A stretch of 64,000 nt of DNA from Neocallimastix lanati (nom. inval.) (taxonomy: Eukaryota > Neocallimastigomycota > Neocallimastigomycetes > Neocallimastigales > Neocallimastigaceae). Positions 1-12,989 of the stretch are shown piece by piece (within the stretch, counting starts at the first letter, position 1; each line of letters opens with the position of its first letter). The DNA is taken from contig JACVTC010000104.1 of assembly GCA_016946835.1 (NCBI GenBank), forward strand, positions 227,001-291,000, in the 5' to 3' direction. A program made the position numbers and the translations under genes. A model generated the notes under the pieces. It was not told where the DNA came from, did not search any database, and saw only the letters and a program-made list of their open reading frames with translations.

Positions 1-1860
1 TAATTTTTAATCCATTATTGATAAGAGAGATGCCACGATAGTTATTATAATCTGATGGATCGATCTTTTTATGAATAGATACTATTGATACGTTATTCCA
101 TGATTTTGGGAAATCACCATTCCAAATACGATTGATTAAGGCTTTGAGACATTTAAAGCCAGATGAAATATTACTATTATTATCACTTGATCCTTCTGAA
201 TCATCTTTACAAAGAATCAAAGCTTTGAAGAATTCCATTGGAATACCATCAGGACCACAAGCTTTAAAGTTAGGAGTGGAGGAGATTGCTTTGAAAATCT
301 CTTCATCGCTAATACCTTGGTTAATATCTCATTCTTGTTGCCTTGATCTTCCCATATTCTTTAGTGCATCAAAATCTTTTCAGTAATCTTTAGAAAGACT
401 ATGACCTGAAGAATCCGACCCTAAGAATTTATAATGAGAATGCCAAACTTTTAATTTTTCATCTGTAGAAGAAACAAGTTCATTATTATAATTTTTAATA
501 AGATGAGAGACCATGAAAGATTGATTATTTATTTTTGCATTCTTTTTGACCCATTTCCATGCTTTCCTACTATCCTTTTTAAGAGCTAACGAACATCCAA
601 TTTTAATCCAATATAAATATTCTTTTTTCCTAAATTCGTTTCATTTTTTATGAATTGATTTATAAAGTCTGTTATACGAGTTAACTATTTTAGCAAATTC
701 ATTGGAATCATTTGCAGAAACATAACACTTAATTTGTTTGTATTTAATATGCTTTACCTTTCGAAGACAATAATTTTTTCGTGACATTTTGAAAATTGCT
801 TTTCTGATTTCTGTTGAAGATGTAATCGATAAATCCTTAGCAATGGAATTAGTAGTGTTAATGAACTTTTCAATAACACAATCTATTGAAAGTTCTTCAT
901 TTCCTATTTCTTCACTAAGAATCTCAAATTTGCTGTGATGACATATTTCTTTCTTTTGTTCAAGACATTTATACTTATCCCATCTTACAAATTTTTTTGG
1001 TAACAAAAATGATTCATCTGTGGTAATTTTCTTACAATAAACTATGAGAGGTTTATGATCAGATACAGAAGGATAATCAACAAAATAAGCACTTGATATT
1101 TTATCCAGCATACTTGAATTGACTAACGCATGATCAATACCTGATGAATATCTACCTCTTGTCCATGAAATAGGTGAATCATTAATCAGAAGAATAAACC
1201 AGTTATCAAGGTTACTATTGGATAATTTATCTTGTAAATCAGAGGTACTCATGTTAAAGTCTCCAAGAAGAATAGATGGGATGATTAGTGTGATTATGAA
1301 ACCATGTGAAAACTTCTGAAAATGCATATCAGACTAGTAATGAGTGCTTCTTAGTGAGAATATAGACATTACCAACAGAACACTTAGAGTGATTCCAGAG
1401 ACTATATGTTGTTAAAGAAACAAGATAATAACATTTACTAAATTCGTTGAACTGAGGTTTACTGTGTTAATATCATTGGATGTGTTATTTGATATTAAAT
1501 TTTGTTTTAAATACTGAAAAGAAATCTTATGATTCCATTTGGAACATCTGCGATATGAAATTTTAACCCCTGAAAGTGCATTTTCAAATACTTTTTTAAA
1601 TTTTTCGTGGTTGAAATTTGGAGCGTATACTTTTATCCTGAAGAAGCTATCATGGAATTTAGTAATTCTTTTTACTGACAAAATATTATCATTGAATTTT
1701 TTGTAATTAAAATGAATAAATTCTTTTATTTTATCATTAGTCCATGAATGTATACCACGGATAAAAAATCAACCCTGTGTTGTTAATAGATGTTCCATAG
1801 CAGCGAGAACCCCAGTGAAATATCTTTTCCATAATGAACTAATAACTTCAATTTAGAAAA
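1..1860 (-). pseudogene. LINE (non-LTR) retrotransposon relic: EEP endonuclease + reverse transcriptase
   Basis: Reading the minus strand, three broken coding stretches follow one another. Around 1860-1412 is an N-terminal piece of the element protein. At 1327-641 is an endonuclease/exonuclease/phosphatase domain showing LLGDFNMS and then SDHKPL, the usual metal-binding and catalytic Asn/Asp/His signatures. Below 640 runs the start of a reverse transcriptase with ACGPDGIP and YNNYRGISL, both typical of LINE RT. The frame is broken by stops near 1771 and 1330 and by a shift just before GDFNM. The rest of the RT lies beyond the left edge. The TQG-stop-FF stop probably replaces Trp (TGG to TGA). 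It is a dead copy; the LINE clade cannot be set from this piece. Confidence 0.85.
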
Positions 1861-2046
1861 ATGAAACTAAAATACTAAAAACTAAGAAATATAGATATAA
1901 AAAAAATATAGAAAAAAAATAGAAAAATTTAAATAGAAAAAAAAAAATAATAATATGAAGATCCTATCTTCGTGTAGTAATTGATTAAATTTAAATAAAA
2001 TGAACAACTTAAGAATTTTGTAGTAATGAATAATATCTTTTTTCCT

Positions 2047-2101
<55 letters not shown>

Positions 2102-2529
2102 GTAATGAATAATCTCTTTTTTTTTTTTTTTTCTGTTTTGTATTTTCTGTTAACTTTTGAGTTTCTGAAATTCTATTCGATTTGTAAAGCTCTGATTGAT
2201 AAAATAATTTTCTCTAATGCAATCATAAATAAACTGAAATGAAAATGTAAATAATGTTAGTAGTGAAAGACTATAAAAAGATTCCTATCAGTTAAATAAT
2301 ATCTTAAACAAAACCTTTGGAGTGAATCAATATCTTACATTTCCATTTTACAATAGCTACATGAGAGTTTAAATAATACTATAGAAAAATACATATACAA
2401 AATAATGCTAAAGTAAAAAAATACAATAGATTCATTACAATAATAATATGTAGAAACTATATGATATTATTAATTATATAACTCCAATGTTACTACATAT
2501 CCAATTTAAAACAATATAAAATATCAAGT
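1861..2529. repeat. Gene-free AT-rich stretch with long poly-T
   Basis: No coding signal is visible. It holds a run of about 50 T at 2048-2099 and a shorter one near 2118-2132. Such runs recur throughout the window, mostly in introns and intergenic DNA. Confidence 0.6.
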
Positions 2530-2701
2530 TCACTTTCTACAGTCTTCCTGTATTCCAAATTTCTCTCTTCGTACTAGAAGCCACTTTAGAAAGGATAACC
2601 ATCGATTATCATCAGAATCACAGAAAGCTGTAATTAGTACACCTGATATAGGTTATTCCTTTTTCTTCAACCCTCCATGGACCTGGAAAAACAGAAATGA
2701 A

Positions 2702-2796
<95 letters not shown>

Positions 2797-2803
2797 AATA
2801 AAA

Positions 2804-2842
<39 letters not shown>

Positions 2843-3276
2843 ATATTTTTTTTATCAAGAATAGGAATGAACTTTATTTAATAATATTTATTACATGAAA
2901 ATAAAAAAAATGAAATTTTAATTAATATTGAAAAACAATGATATTAGTTCATAATTTTTTATTTGCCTTATTGTTTCGACGTTGGAGCTCTTGACAATGG
3001 TAGGTCTAATAGTATACACATTGATCATTGCGTTGAAATTGCTAATCACATTAGGCGTTATATCATCAGCAATGCGTTCTTCAAGTCTCGCAAAATATGG
3101 AATTGTAAAAGAAGACTCTCTCTAGGAGGTTTTTGAAAGATATTATTAATAAAACACTTTCCTTCCTTGAAGTCGATCTTTAAGATTTCATATACTGTAT
3201 TTCTGCCAATAAGGAAACACAGTACGTAAAAATTAATATAATAATCAAAATCTTCCTCTTTATCATCAAGAACATC
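2530..3276 (-). pseudogene. Decayed multi-exon gene of unknown function
   Basis: Two blocks on the minus strand have clearly more G+C than their surroundings and read as protein. Block 1 (3276-2918) begins after a good acceptor (TTTTTCTATAG) and encodes about 120 residues, including the piece FDYYINFYVLCFLIGRNTVY. It needs one single-base shift near 3130 to reach its TAA at 2918. Block 2 (2682-2530) starts after TTTTTCCAG, encodes a Trp-rich tail (GPWRVEEKG, then WLSFLKWLLVRREKF), needs one shift, and ends in TGA. They may be successive exons of one gene, with the AAAT microsatellite in the intron between them. I do not recognise the family. The shifts argue for a pseudogene, though sequencing error is possible. 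Confidence 0.45.
2700..2843. repeat. (AAAT)n microsatellite
   Basis: About 36 nearly perfect tetranucleotide units, interrupted once near 2795. The long Leu/Tyr/Ile/Phe reading frame across it is an artefact of the repeat. Confidence 0.95.
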
Positions 3277-4434
3277 CTATAGAAAAATGTGAATATTTTA
3301 GAGTTAGAGGTTGAATAAATAAATTTAAATTTCGTGAATTAAATTGATCCAATTGTTGGAGTTCTTGAATAATAAAAATTTTCCAAGAAATAGTTCTTTT
3401 TTTTTATTTCTCCAAGAAATTTATTATTGTGTTCACATGTTGTTAAATCTACGTGCTTTTTTTTTTTTTTTTTTTATTTCGTCCATGAATAATGTGAAAG
3501 TGTTGGTGCATTTTTAATTAAATGAGAAATAATACATGAGGACTCTTTCTACTTTTTGAGTTATCGAATCATCAATTTAGAACAAAAATTAGCTAGAAGA
3601 GGTATAAATAGTTCCTTAGACATATTATAAATAGTCATATTGAGAGTTTTATTTTTTAAACCCAAAACTTTAAAAACAAACCTCGATTATAAGTAGCATG
3701 AGCTTTTTCATTATTCTTTTTATTTTGATTTTAGTAAAAGGTACATAGTAAAGAACTGAAAATTATAATACGAATTTTAAAGTAGAAAGATACGTTCCTA
3801 TTGGTTAAAAATCTTAAGAAAAAATTAACTAATATAATTTTATTTTATTGCTTATCTCAGCAATAATAAGTTCTAAATCTAATGATTCAATGAATGACAT
3901 TCAAAGGTACACATATTGATTAGTGTTCAGTCGGATCCACGCGAAGCTTAAATGTACGACTTTCATAATTTCTTGAAGGTATAAAGTGCTAGTAACTCTT
4001 TATGATGAAATATATTAATAAAGTTGACATAATTATAAACCCTAAATTCTTAACATTTTTAACATAAATAAAATAATTATAATAATAAATAAACACAAAA
4101 ATTATTAAAATATTTACTTTTTTTTTTTTTTAAATAATTTTTAAAAATATTTATTTTATTTAAAAATTTCTATTTTAATTATAATTTTATTAAATTATTT
4201 GTGATTTCTAATTATGATTTGTTATTTTAATTCATTCTTTTCTACGAAATATTTTCTTTAAATATTCTTTGTTATATATTATTCATGTTCACTGATTTAT
4301 TTATACATTTTTCGCAAAATAAAATAAAAAAAATAAAATAAAAAAAATTAATATTCTATTTTTATTTTAATATTTATTTTTTATTTCTTTATTCATTTAA
4401 TATTATTTTTTTTTAATATGCAATTTAACTAAAT
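3277..4434. other. Intergenic, no gene seen
   Basis: AT-rich spacer downstream of the HisRS gene. A patch around 3900-3985 has somewhat more G+C, but I find no open frame, tRNA or repeat in it. Confidence 0.5.
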
Positions 4435-5391
4435 TTAATTCATGTTAAGAAGATTTTTTATATATTGGATGTATTCAGATCTTGGAACAATTTCACCATT
4501 ACCACTTTCCTTGTTGGTTTGGTCCTTAATCTTAACAACTTGCTTTTCTATTTCTTCCTTACCAATAATAATGGCATATGGAATCTTTTCTCTTTCACAA
4601 ACTTGGAATTGTTTATCAAGCTTTGGATCAGCCTTGTACATAAATTCAGCCTTAATTTCATTGTTCCATAATTCCTTACAGATCTTCATTTTTTCAGTTA
4701 ATAATCCTTTACCAACTGAACATACATAAACTTGAACTTCATTGGATTTAACTTCTTCTAATTTCATCTTACGTAAAATAATAGAGAAGATTCTTTCAAC
4801 ACCAACACTAAAACCAACACATGGAACAGCTCTGTTACCAGAGAACATACCAACTAAATTATCGTAACGACCACCAGCTGAAACAGAACCAACATTTCCT
4901 TCGTCTTCACTCTTCTTCTTCTTACCAGATTCTGGAGGAGCATTGACAACAGCTTCATAAATTACACCAGTGTAGTAATCTAAACCACGAGCTAAACTTA
5001 AATCGAAAGAAATTCTATCTAATACATCAAAAGCTTCGAGATATTCAAATAATAATTTCATTTCTTTAATACCAATCATTGCTGTTTCATTTGAACCCAA
5101 TTTCTCTTCTAAAATGTCACACATTTCACGACCACCTTTGAAAACAACGAAATTACCGATCTTATCAGCAACTTCTGGGTCAAGTCCCTTTAATTCAACC
5201 ATTTCCTTACGAACTTCTTCCCATGGAGCCTATGTTCACAATTTATTGAATTTTTTTTTTTTTTTTTTTTTTGTTTAAATTTACATTATAAAATAAAATT
5301 ATGAGTATATCAAATTTTTATTATTATATTATCAATATTCTTAATTTTGTTTTAATATTGTTTACAATACATATTTTATATTTATTTATTC

Positions 5392-5430
<39 letters not shown>

Positions 5431-6503
5431 GTTTATTTTATAATTTACTATTATAATTACCTTATCTAATTTATCAACAGCAGAGGAAATTGTTCTAATC
5501 TTATCTTTTGGAACACCACAAAATTCAAACATACCATCAAGAATCTTTCTGTGATTAAGTTTTATAGTGAAATCACCAATTTCTAAAGCAGTTAAAGTTT
5601 CCTTCATGATTCTAAGAATTTCAGCATCTGGAACCATTGGATCGTAAGTACCAGCAATATCAAAATCCTAAGCATTTAGAAATTAATTTTTATACATTAA
5701 TTTATACATTACTTAGTTTCTTTAAAATAAAATTATTTTCCATTATATATTAATTATAATGTCATACTGGCTAATACACGAATATTTATACATACACATT
5801 GTACAAATTCTCTCATACGACCACGAGCAACAGATGGCTGATCTCTTCTGTAGACCTTTGCAATGTTATACCTTTTAATGTTTTGGTACTTACTACCATT
5901 CATAGCAACAAACCTAGCAAATGGAACAGTTAAATCATATCTCAAAGAACATAATTCACCACCTTGATCTTGTAAATCGTAAATAAGCTTACTATCTTCA
6001 CCATATTTACCCATTAAAATTTCCTTTAATTCAAAAACTGGGGTATCAATGGTAACAGCACCATGACGTTTAAAAATGGTCTTAATGGTATCGAAAATTT
6101 TATCTCTGATGGCCATTTCCTTATCGTTGTAATCCTTAGTACCCTGTAAACATTAATATTATTTTGTTATTATTTTATAATAGACAAAAATTAATTATTA
6201 TTTAAAATATTTTATATTCTTGATTCAATGGAATATTGAATATTTGACACATATAATTTTTATTTATTTTTAAATTATTTTTAATACCTTTGGGGTCTTT
6301 AAATTGAAATTTTTCTTGGAAGCAGTATTAGCCTTTTGGTTATTACCATTGTTATTAGCGAAAGTTTTATATTCTGCCTTTAAATCTAAAAGCTTTTGAA
6401 CTTCAGCTTGGATTTGTTCTTTTGGAGCCTTAGCTTTTTTTAAAGCAGCAATAGCGGCAGTTTGAACATTAATTTGTTCCTTAATTTCCTCGGCGGTAGC
6501 CAT
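4435..6503 (-). CDS. HTS1: Histidyl-tRNA synthetase with N-terminal WHEP domain
   Basis: Class II synthetase that charges tRNA-His. Four exons: 6503-6288, 6143-5796, 5667-5461 and 5229-4435, all with GT-AG junctions and continuous frame, giving 521 residues. Residues 1-50 form a WHEP helical hairpin ([20 protein letters not shown]), a tRNA-binding add-on. The catalytic core starts at TPKGTKDY. Motif 2 is [19 protein letters not shown], followed by DFDIAG. The HisRS-specific loop is [10 protein letters not shown], then SAGGRYDNL. Motif 3 is [11 protein letters not shown], followed by a C-terminal anticodon-binding domain from about residue 415. The codons (GCC, ACC, AAG, CCA) are far more biased than in neighbouring genes, as in highly expressed genes. 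No mitochondrial leader is obvious. The gene appears intact. Confidence 0.95.
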
Positions 6504-7290
6504 TTTTGTTTATTAACTTAATAAATAAATTTTTGTAAATATAAATATAAGGTTTAATATAGTTAAAATCTATTCATAATAATATTCTTTACTTTAATTT
6601 CCATTTTTAATAATTCACAGTTATATATATTAGATTTTATTTAACTATCTATTTTTTTAATTTTTGAAATATAATAATATTTACTTATTATTAAAGATTC
6701 TAATACATATTTAATTTTTTTATAAAAATAAAAATCTAGATTTCTCTAAATTTTATATTACTAAAAAATATCTTTTTCTAATTAATGTCTATATTCTTTA
6801 AAATTAAAATAAAATAATAATATGAATTTACGCATACATTTATTTCTAATAAATTTTAAAATTAATTTTTTAAAATTTTAATTTTTACTATATTAATTAA
6901 TATTAACTTTCTATTACCTAAAAAAATTTATTATTATAAAAGTGCAAACTTTAAAAAAAAAAAAATTAAAAATATAAAGTAAAAAAAAAAATATTCTGAC
7001 ATATAATTGGATCTAAAACAATATATAACAATATATTTATAATATATAAATATTTATATCATTTAAAATAAAATTTGAGAAATCAATCAATCATTGTTAT
7101 TGGCTAATAAGATGTACTAATTTTTTTTACTTAATCAAAATTAAAAATTTAATTATTAATGAAAGATTTAATTACAAGAAATACTTTATTAAATTATTGA
7201 AAATTTATTTAATATTTTATTAAATTGGTATATAAGTTATCTAAACTTTATAATTATTTTAGAATAACTTCTGTTAAATGAGGTTTAATT
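6504..7290. other. Intergenic between HisRS and the ATRIP-like gene
   Basis: About 0.8 kb of very AT-rich DNA containing the HisRS 5' flank. Short A runs are present; no further coding or RNA signal is seen. Confidence 0.5.
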
Positions 7291-7410
7291 CTATTTTCTT
7301 TTATCAGTATTGTCATATTCTTCAAGATTTAAACTTATTAATATATTTTCATGTGGTGTACCTATTAATATTGATTCTAATAAATCATTTATTATATCTA
7401 TAATTATTAC

Positions 7411-7452
<42 letters not shown>

Positions 7453-7752
7453 TTTTTGATTAGAAAATAAAAATAAATATGTGATTTGAACTATTTAATT
7501 TTTAATATATTATTTTGCTTTTAAATATTAATATAATATTTACCATATATATCATCAATAAAGTATGACCAACTATCTTCATAATATCTAGATACCATTA
7601 ATCGACTTAGCAGTCTTATAAAAATATAATTTATGCATTCATCAGCATCAAGAATTTTAAAGGCATTTGAAGATTTTGTAAATATTGCGTGAATTAATTT
7701 AATTCCTTCTTTAATGAATGTCATTCTATAGCTTTTTTATTTTTTTTATATA

Positions 7753-7804
<52 letters not shown>

Positions 7805-8875
7805 TGATTAATATATTATATTATAAGCCATTTCATTATTTTTATAATTCAAAAATATCTATATTTAATAATTACATATTTATATTATTTTTCATTTTCT
7901 TTTCATCAATAATTAAATCAAGTTTATTTTGTAGTACATATATTATATTTGATATTATCTATGATTAAAACAATTTTTATTATTATTAAATATAAATAAA
8001 TAAATAAATAAATAAATAAATGTTTCTTTTTAATTAATATTAATTAATATTTAATAAGCTTTGAAATATACTTTATGTGATTCAGAAAAAATTTTTAATG
8101 ATTGACTTTCCTTTGAAATAATAAGTGAAAAAAGACGAATAATATTTAATTGAACTTTCATCTATATAAATTAAATATATATATTAATAAAAAGTTAATT
8201 TATAATGATTATTTATTTAAACAATTATTATTATTAATATACAATGTACATTTTCTTCATTATCAATATTATTCAAACATCTTAATAATACTGCACAATT
8301 TTCTAAAATAGACTTATTTTGAAACATTACTATTATTTGGACATCTTATTTTAAATAAATATTAATAAAATAAATAATAATAATATAATGTTAATGTTAT
8401 TTAAAAATATAATTAAAACATATAAATTACTTTTTTAAATATACCTAAAATTAAATATTGAAACCATTGTATTATATTAAGAGTAATATTCATTTTTTGA
8501 TGAATATTTAATAAATCATTTATAATATTTTCGTCAAGGTATTTTCTATACCTATATTAATTATAATATATATACATATAAATAAGTATAACATGAATTT
8601 TAATTAATAATAATTATTGGCTTTTTATATAATACTTACACTGATAAGGATTCTAAACTTTTAGATTCTTCTGTTATTAACTGAAGTACCGTAAATAAAT
8701 AATTGGAAAATTTTTTTTGAAACTTTAATGATAATTCTTGATAATCTTTATTTCTTTTATTATTAAATTGATTTACAATTTTTAGCATATCACTTAAATG
8801 AGAATGAACATTTTCTATCACATTATCTTATTATTATTTTTATTATTACTTTAATAAGGATGAATTTAATTTTAA

Positions 8876-8909
<34 letters not shown>

Positions 8910-11534
8910 CAAATTATATTAATTTTATTATACCTTTAATAGGATACATTAATAAGTAATTTTTTGATTCATTATCATTTAATATTATATTGAACAATAA
9001 TTTTAACCCTGTTAATGCCATTTTTAACTTTATATTCAAAGAGTATAAATACATTATATTAAAATATATTATATACTATTTAATAAATTACTTAATTTTT
9101 AATTTTATTATAGATTTAATACTATACATTTTTACTTTCCAAACTTAATGCCATAAACTCTTCTAAAGGTGATATTAAATTAATAATTGGTATACTTGAA
9201 TTTGCAATAATATCATTTATATAAGACAGAAGCTTTTTTATTGTTATATAGATATGATTTTGAGTATAATAAATATTTTCTAAAAATACAGTAACATTAA
9301 TAATAATATATATATATATGTATTAATCTAAATTATTATTGAAATAATTTATTTATTAGCATACGTTTTGTGTTTGTTGCACCAATATATTCTATTAATT
9401 TTGAATAAATATTTATATTATATAAACGTTGTATAAACTTTTTTTATTATTATTTTTATTACATTATTATTTTATAATTAAAAAGATTTCAAAATTATAA
9501 ATAAAATTTTATAAAATTATATATTAGAATAATTATATATATTTAAAAAAGAAAAAAAAAGAAAAAAAAAATCTTAATATATAGTATTTATAATGAATAT
9601 AAATAAATAAATAAATAGATAAAATAAAATAAAATAAAATATGTGTATATAATAAAATAAAATAACTCACCAAAAATCTAGAATTTGGTATAGGTAATTG
9701 ATATTTTAATGTGCTTATTCTAGATTGATTTGGATAACTATCAATTGTTTGTACTGATATATCACTTTTCATGATCTTATTTATTATTTCTTTTTTTGGT
9801 GAATTTTTATTATTTATATTTTCATTGTTTGAATTTTCTAGTTCTTTTAAAAATTTACTCTTGTTCGTATAAATCGAAGCTTTAAAGTTCTCAGGTATTG
9901 AAATAAATGAAGCTTGAGTTGGAAATTCTATATTTTTATTTATTATTAATTAATTTAATTTAATAATTATTTAAATGAAAATTATATCAAATATAATAAA
10001 GTAAAGATAATTTTTATAAAAAAAATAATAAAAATTTTTATAGTCTAAATGTCTTATTAAAAATAATAGCAAATATTAATATGTATAATTTCTATTATTA
10101 AGCATATTATAATTTATTTTTCTTAATTTATTTTTATTTTACCATCATTTTGAGGGTCTAATTCTGTTTTAATTTTGACTTTATTTTCTTTTTTGACATT
10201 TATATTATAAGAACGAGCCAAACCTAATTCATTTATTTCTTGTTTCTTTGATTATAAAAAATATAATAATAAAATTAATAAATGAAATTTATATAGCATT
10301 TCTTTTAATATTAAATTAATAACAATATTTTTTAATTTTGTACTTTAAATTGTAACTCAGTTTGAAGTCGATTAATCTCACTTTTAAATTTCTCTCTTTC
10401 TTGTAATTTCTCATCTTCAATAGCCTTTGTTTTATTTATCATTTCTACTGTTAATTGATTATTTTTTTGCTCCATCTATATTTAACATAAAATCATATAT
10501 ATACTCATTTAGTATAGTAATTATAATAAGTAAAATTAATATATTTTTTTTTAAAAAATAATTACAGCTTTAATTCTTTTTCGTATAACACTGATTTCAC
10601 CCTCTTTTATATATTTTTCGTTGATTAATTCTTTATTTTTTTCCTTTAACTATTTATAATTTTTAAAAAAATTTAATAAATTTTTATTTTATATTCTAAA
10701 AAAAATTTATATTTAATTCAATAATATGTTTATATTACATTATCATATGATTCTTGCAATTCACTTATTTTTCTTTTCATTGATTCGATAGTACTCATTT
10801 CTATTAATGATTCATATTGGTTTAAAAATAATATTTATAATTTAGTAATAAAAATAAAATTTTATAAATATCTAATTTATACAAAGATAATAAATTTAAT
10901 TTTTAAAAACATTTATACCATTATCTGAATTATTATAATTTGAATGAAAAGAAGAATTAGCATTCAATGAATGATTTGCATATGACGATACATTTACATT
11001 ATTCGAATTAGATGAATTATTAACATTCATTGAAGGGTTTGAATGTATGTTTGAATTTATTAAATGGTTTGAATGTGATGAAGCATTAATATTTGTTGAA
11101 TGATTTAATTGCATAGACATATTTGCATTAAATGAATTAATGGAATGAGAGGAAGAATTCATATTTAATGAAATGTTCAAATTTGTTGAATTTTGACGGA
11201 GGCCATTTTTATTATTATTCTCATTATTTATATTATTATTTTTACCTATATTATTATCAATATTATTTTTTACATTGTCAAGTAACATTTCTTCATCTAT
11301 GGCTTCTAATTGATTATTATCTAATATTTCTTGTATATATCTTGTATTGATATTTGCAGTTTTATTGTTTTCAGAATAAACTTGTGATAATACATTTACA
11401 ACAGCAAATGCTTCTTCAGGTTCGTTATATAAATCATCATAGTTTTCATCAGAGTCATTTTCATTATCTGAGTTATCAATAAATAAGTCATTTTCAATTT
11501 CCTTATTTTTATCTTCATTGTTATTTGAATTCAT
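7291..11534 (-). CDS. ATRIP-like (Rad26/Ddc2-type) DNA-damage checkpoint protein
   Basis: Many short exons: 11534-10919, 10800-10739, 10649-10566, 10475-10344, 10245-10143, 9927-9671, 9437-9365, 9279-9128, 9027-8934, 8826-8640, 8551-8445, 8329-8250, 8161-8072, 7725-7544 and 7397-7291. Frame is continuous except at the 8072/7725 junction, which I could not join in frame. The protein (roughly 750 residues) has an acidic Asn/Ser-rich N-terminus, a coiled coil spread over exons 2-5, and a long all-helical C-terminal half. The coiled coil carries GEISVIRKRI and LQTELQFK followed by QEINEL. In spacing and wording these resemble GEIKILR, LQSELQFK and AEMNELR of animal ATRIP. ATRIP recruits the ATR kinase to RPA-coated single-stranded DNA, and the acidic start could be the RPA-binding element. 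The assignment rests on the coiled-coil match and overall layout. A generic coiled-coil/ARM protein remains possible. Confidence 0.55.
7420..7456. repeat. (AT)n plus poly-T inside an intron
   Basis: Dinucleotide repeat followed by a T run in the last intron of the ATRIP-like gene. A further run of about 38 T lies at 7759-7797 in the preceding intron. Confidence 0.85.
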
Positions 11535-11866
11535 TTTATTTAAAAGAAAATCTATTTTATTAATATAAAAATTATGTATATATAATATAAAATAAAATAA
11601 AATAATTCATTTATGTATATTTAACAACAATAAATTAATTAAATGAAATGAAATTTCTTTTAGTATTTAAAGAATTATAATTATCAATAAATTATTTTAA
11701 TAAAAGATGAATTTCAAACTTTAAATATTAGTTTTTTTTGTAGTTGTTTAGTATTATCTTAATTGAAATATGTAAAAATTATGATTAGAAATAATTAAAA
11801 AATATTATAAATTTTTTTTTATTTCATAATAATTAATTTAAAAATAATGAAATACATTAGAAATAC
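11535..11866. other. 5' flank of the ATRIP-like gene
   Basis: AT-rich upstream region ending where the left inverted repeat of the transposon block starts. No distinct promoter motif stands out from the base composition. Confidence 0.4.
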
Positions 11867-11918
11867 GGGGAGAGTTCATTTCGAAAATTTTTATTACAAA
11901 AATTTGTTTTTTGTTGTA
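11867..11918 (+). repeat. Left terminal inverted repeat of putative MULE
   Basis: Begins GGGGAGAGTTCATTTCG and continues through an A/T block to TTGTTGTA. It matches the reverse complement of 32733-32784 with only a few differences, most of them in the first nine bases. Confidence 0.7.
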
Positions 11919-12173
11919 TGGCTTAAATATTTTTAATTTTAAGCCACTTAATTTTATTAAAATTTTAATGAATAATAATTAACTAATTAAATAAATAAAA
12001 TTACAATTCTCAAAAATTTTCAAACACATAATCTTACGAAAGACGTATATCTAATTGTAACATAATTTTGTGTCTTTTTTCTACAATTTTTAAAAAGCCA
12101 TATATTTACAATATGGCATTAAATTAATTGTGGTGATATTTTATGACATAAATTTATAAGCCACCAAGAATTT

Positions 12174-12218
12174 GGCGAAATTCAACTGGACGAAATTCAA
12201 CTTTTGGCGAAATACAAC
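12174..12218 (+). repeat. Subterminal motif cluster, forward copies
   Basis: Three copies of a motif close to GGCGAAATTCAAC lie within 45 bp, at 12174, 12188 and 12206. Reverse copies follow at 12528-12552 and 12586-12600. Confidence 0.6.
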
Positions 12219-12527
12219 ACTTCAATAAATAATAATTAAGTTAGGTATTTCTATTTAACATTAAAAAATAAAATAAAAATAATAAAACTTTTTTTTTAAA
12301 CATTAAAAAATAAAATAAAAATAAAAATAAAAAATAAAAAAAAATAAAAATAAAAAATAAAAAAAAATAAAAATAAATAAATAAAATAGTAAATAAAGAA
12401 ATAATAAATAATTAATAATTAAATAATTAATTAAATAATTATATAATTAATAAAAAAAAAGGTTTATTATTTTAAATATTAAAAAAAAAAAGTTTCAAAG
12501 CATTTAAAAGTATATTTGGGTGTGGGA

Positions 12528-12600
12528 CATTTCGCCAGGTTGCATTTCACCAATTTTTTGAAAGCATGTGGCGTATTAAAAATGTGGCATTTCGCCAAAT
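12528..12600 (-). repeat. Subterminal motif cluster, reverse copies
   Basis: Copies reading CATTTCGCCA and GTTGCATTTCACC on the plus strand, i.e. the same motif in opposite orientation. With the forward cluster they make a loose palindromic arrangement. Confidence 0.55.
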
Positions 12601-12653
12601 TGAAAATTATTAAATAAATAAATAAATAAATAAAATTAAATATTATTAATATC

Positions 12654-12957
12654 TGTTAGAAATATAAAGAAACTAAAAGAAAATTTTATATTAGTAATTT
12701 TATTCTTTATTAATTTTAATTATTAATCATTAGAAATATTGATCATGTATTAGTAATACAATTGGTAATATAAACACATGTTCTTAGAATGTTCTTGTAC
12801 ACTTTAATTATTAATACATTTAAGCCACAATTTTTAGTATAAATTTAACTACTTTTGACATTAATTTTAATCACTGTAATTACCAAAATAAATATATATT
12901 TACTAATTAATAAAGTTCATTAAAAAACAATTTATCAACTTATTCTACTATTTTACA
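12654..12957 (+). repeat. Copia 5' LTR
   Basis: 304 bp, TG...CA ends. It matches 17093-17401 apart from scattered substitutions and a 5-bp difference near 12770. Confidence 0.95.
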
Positions 12958-12989
12958 GATTAAGAGTCTCAAGTTAATATCAAGTTAAA

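Noticed and set aside
132-386. Plus-strand frame at the left edge
   Set aside because: Antisense of the LINE reverse transcriptase relic.
2667-2858. Tyr/Leu/Phe/Ile repeat reading frame on the minus strand
   Set aside because: It is simply the translation of the AAAT microsatellite. The same applies to 41207-41404.
12958-12989. tRNA primer-binding site of the copia element
   Set aside because: No TGG-type or recognisable internal tRNA complement follows the 5' LTR.
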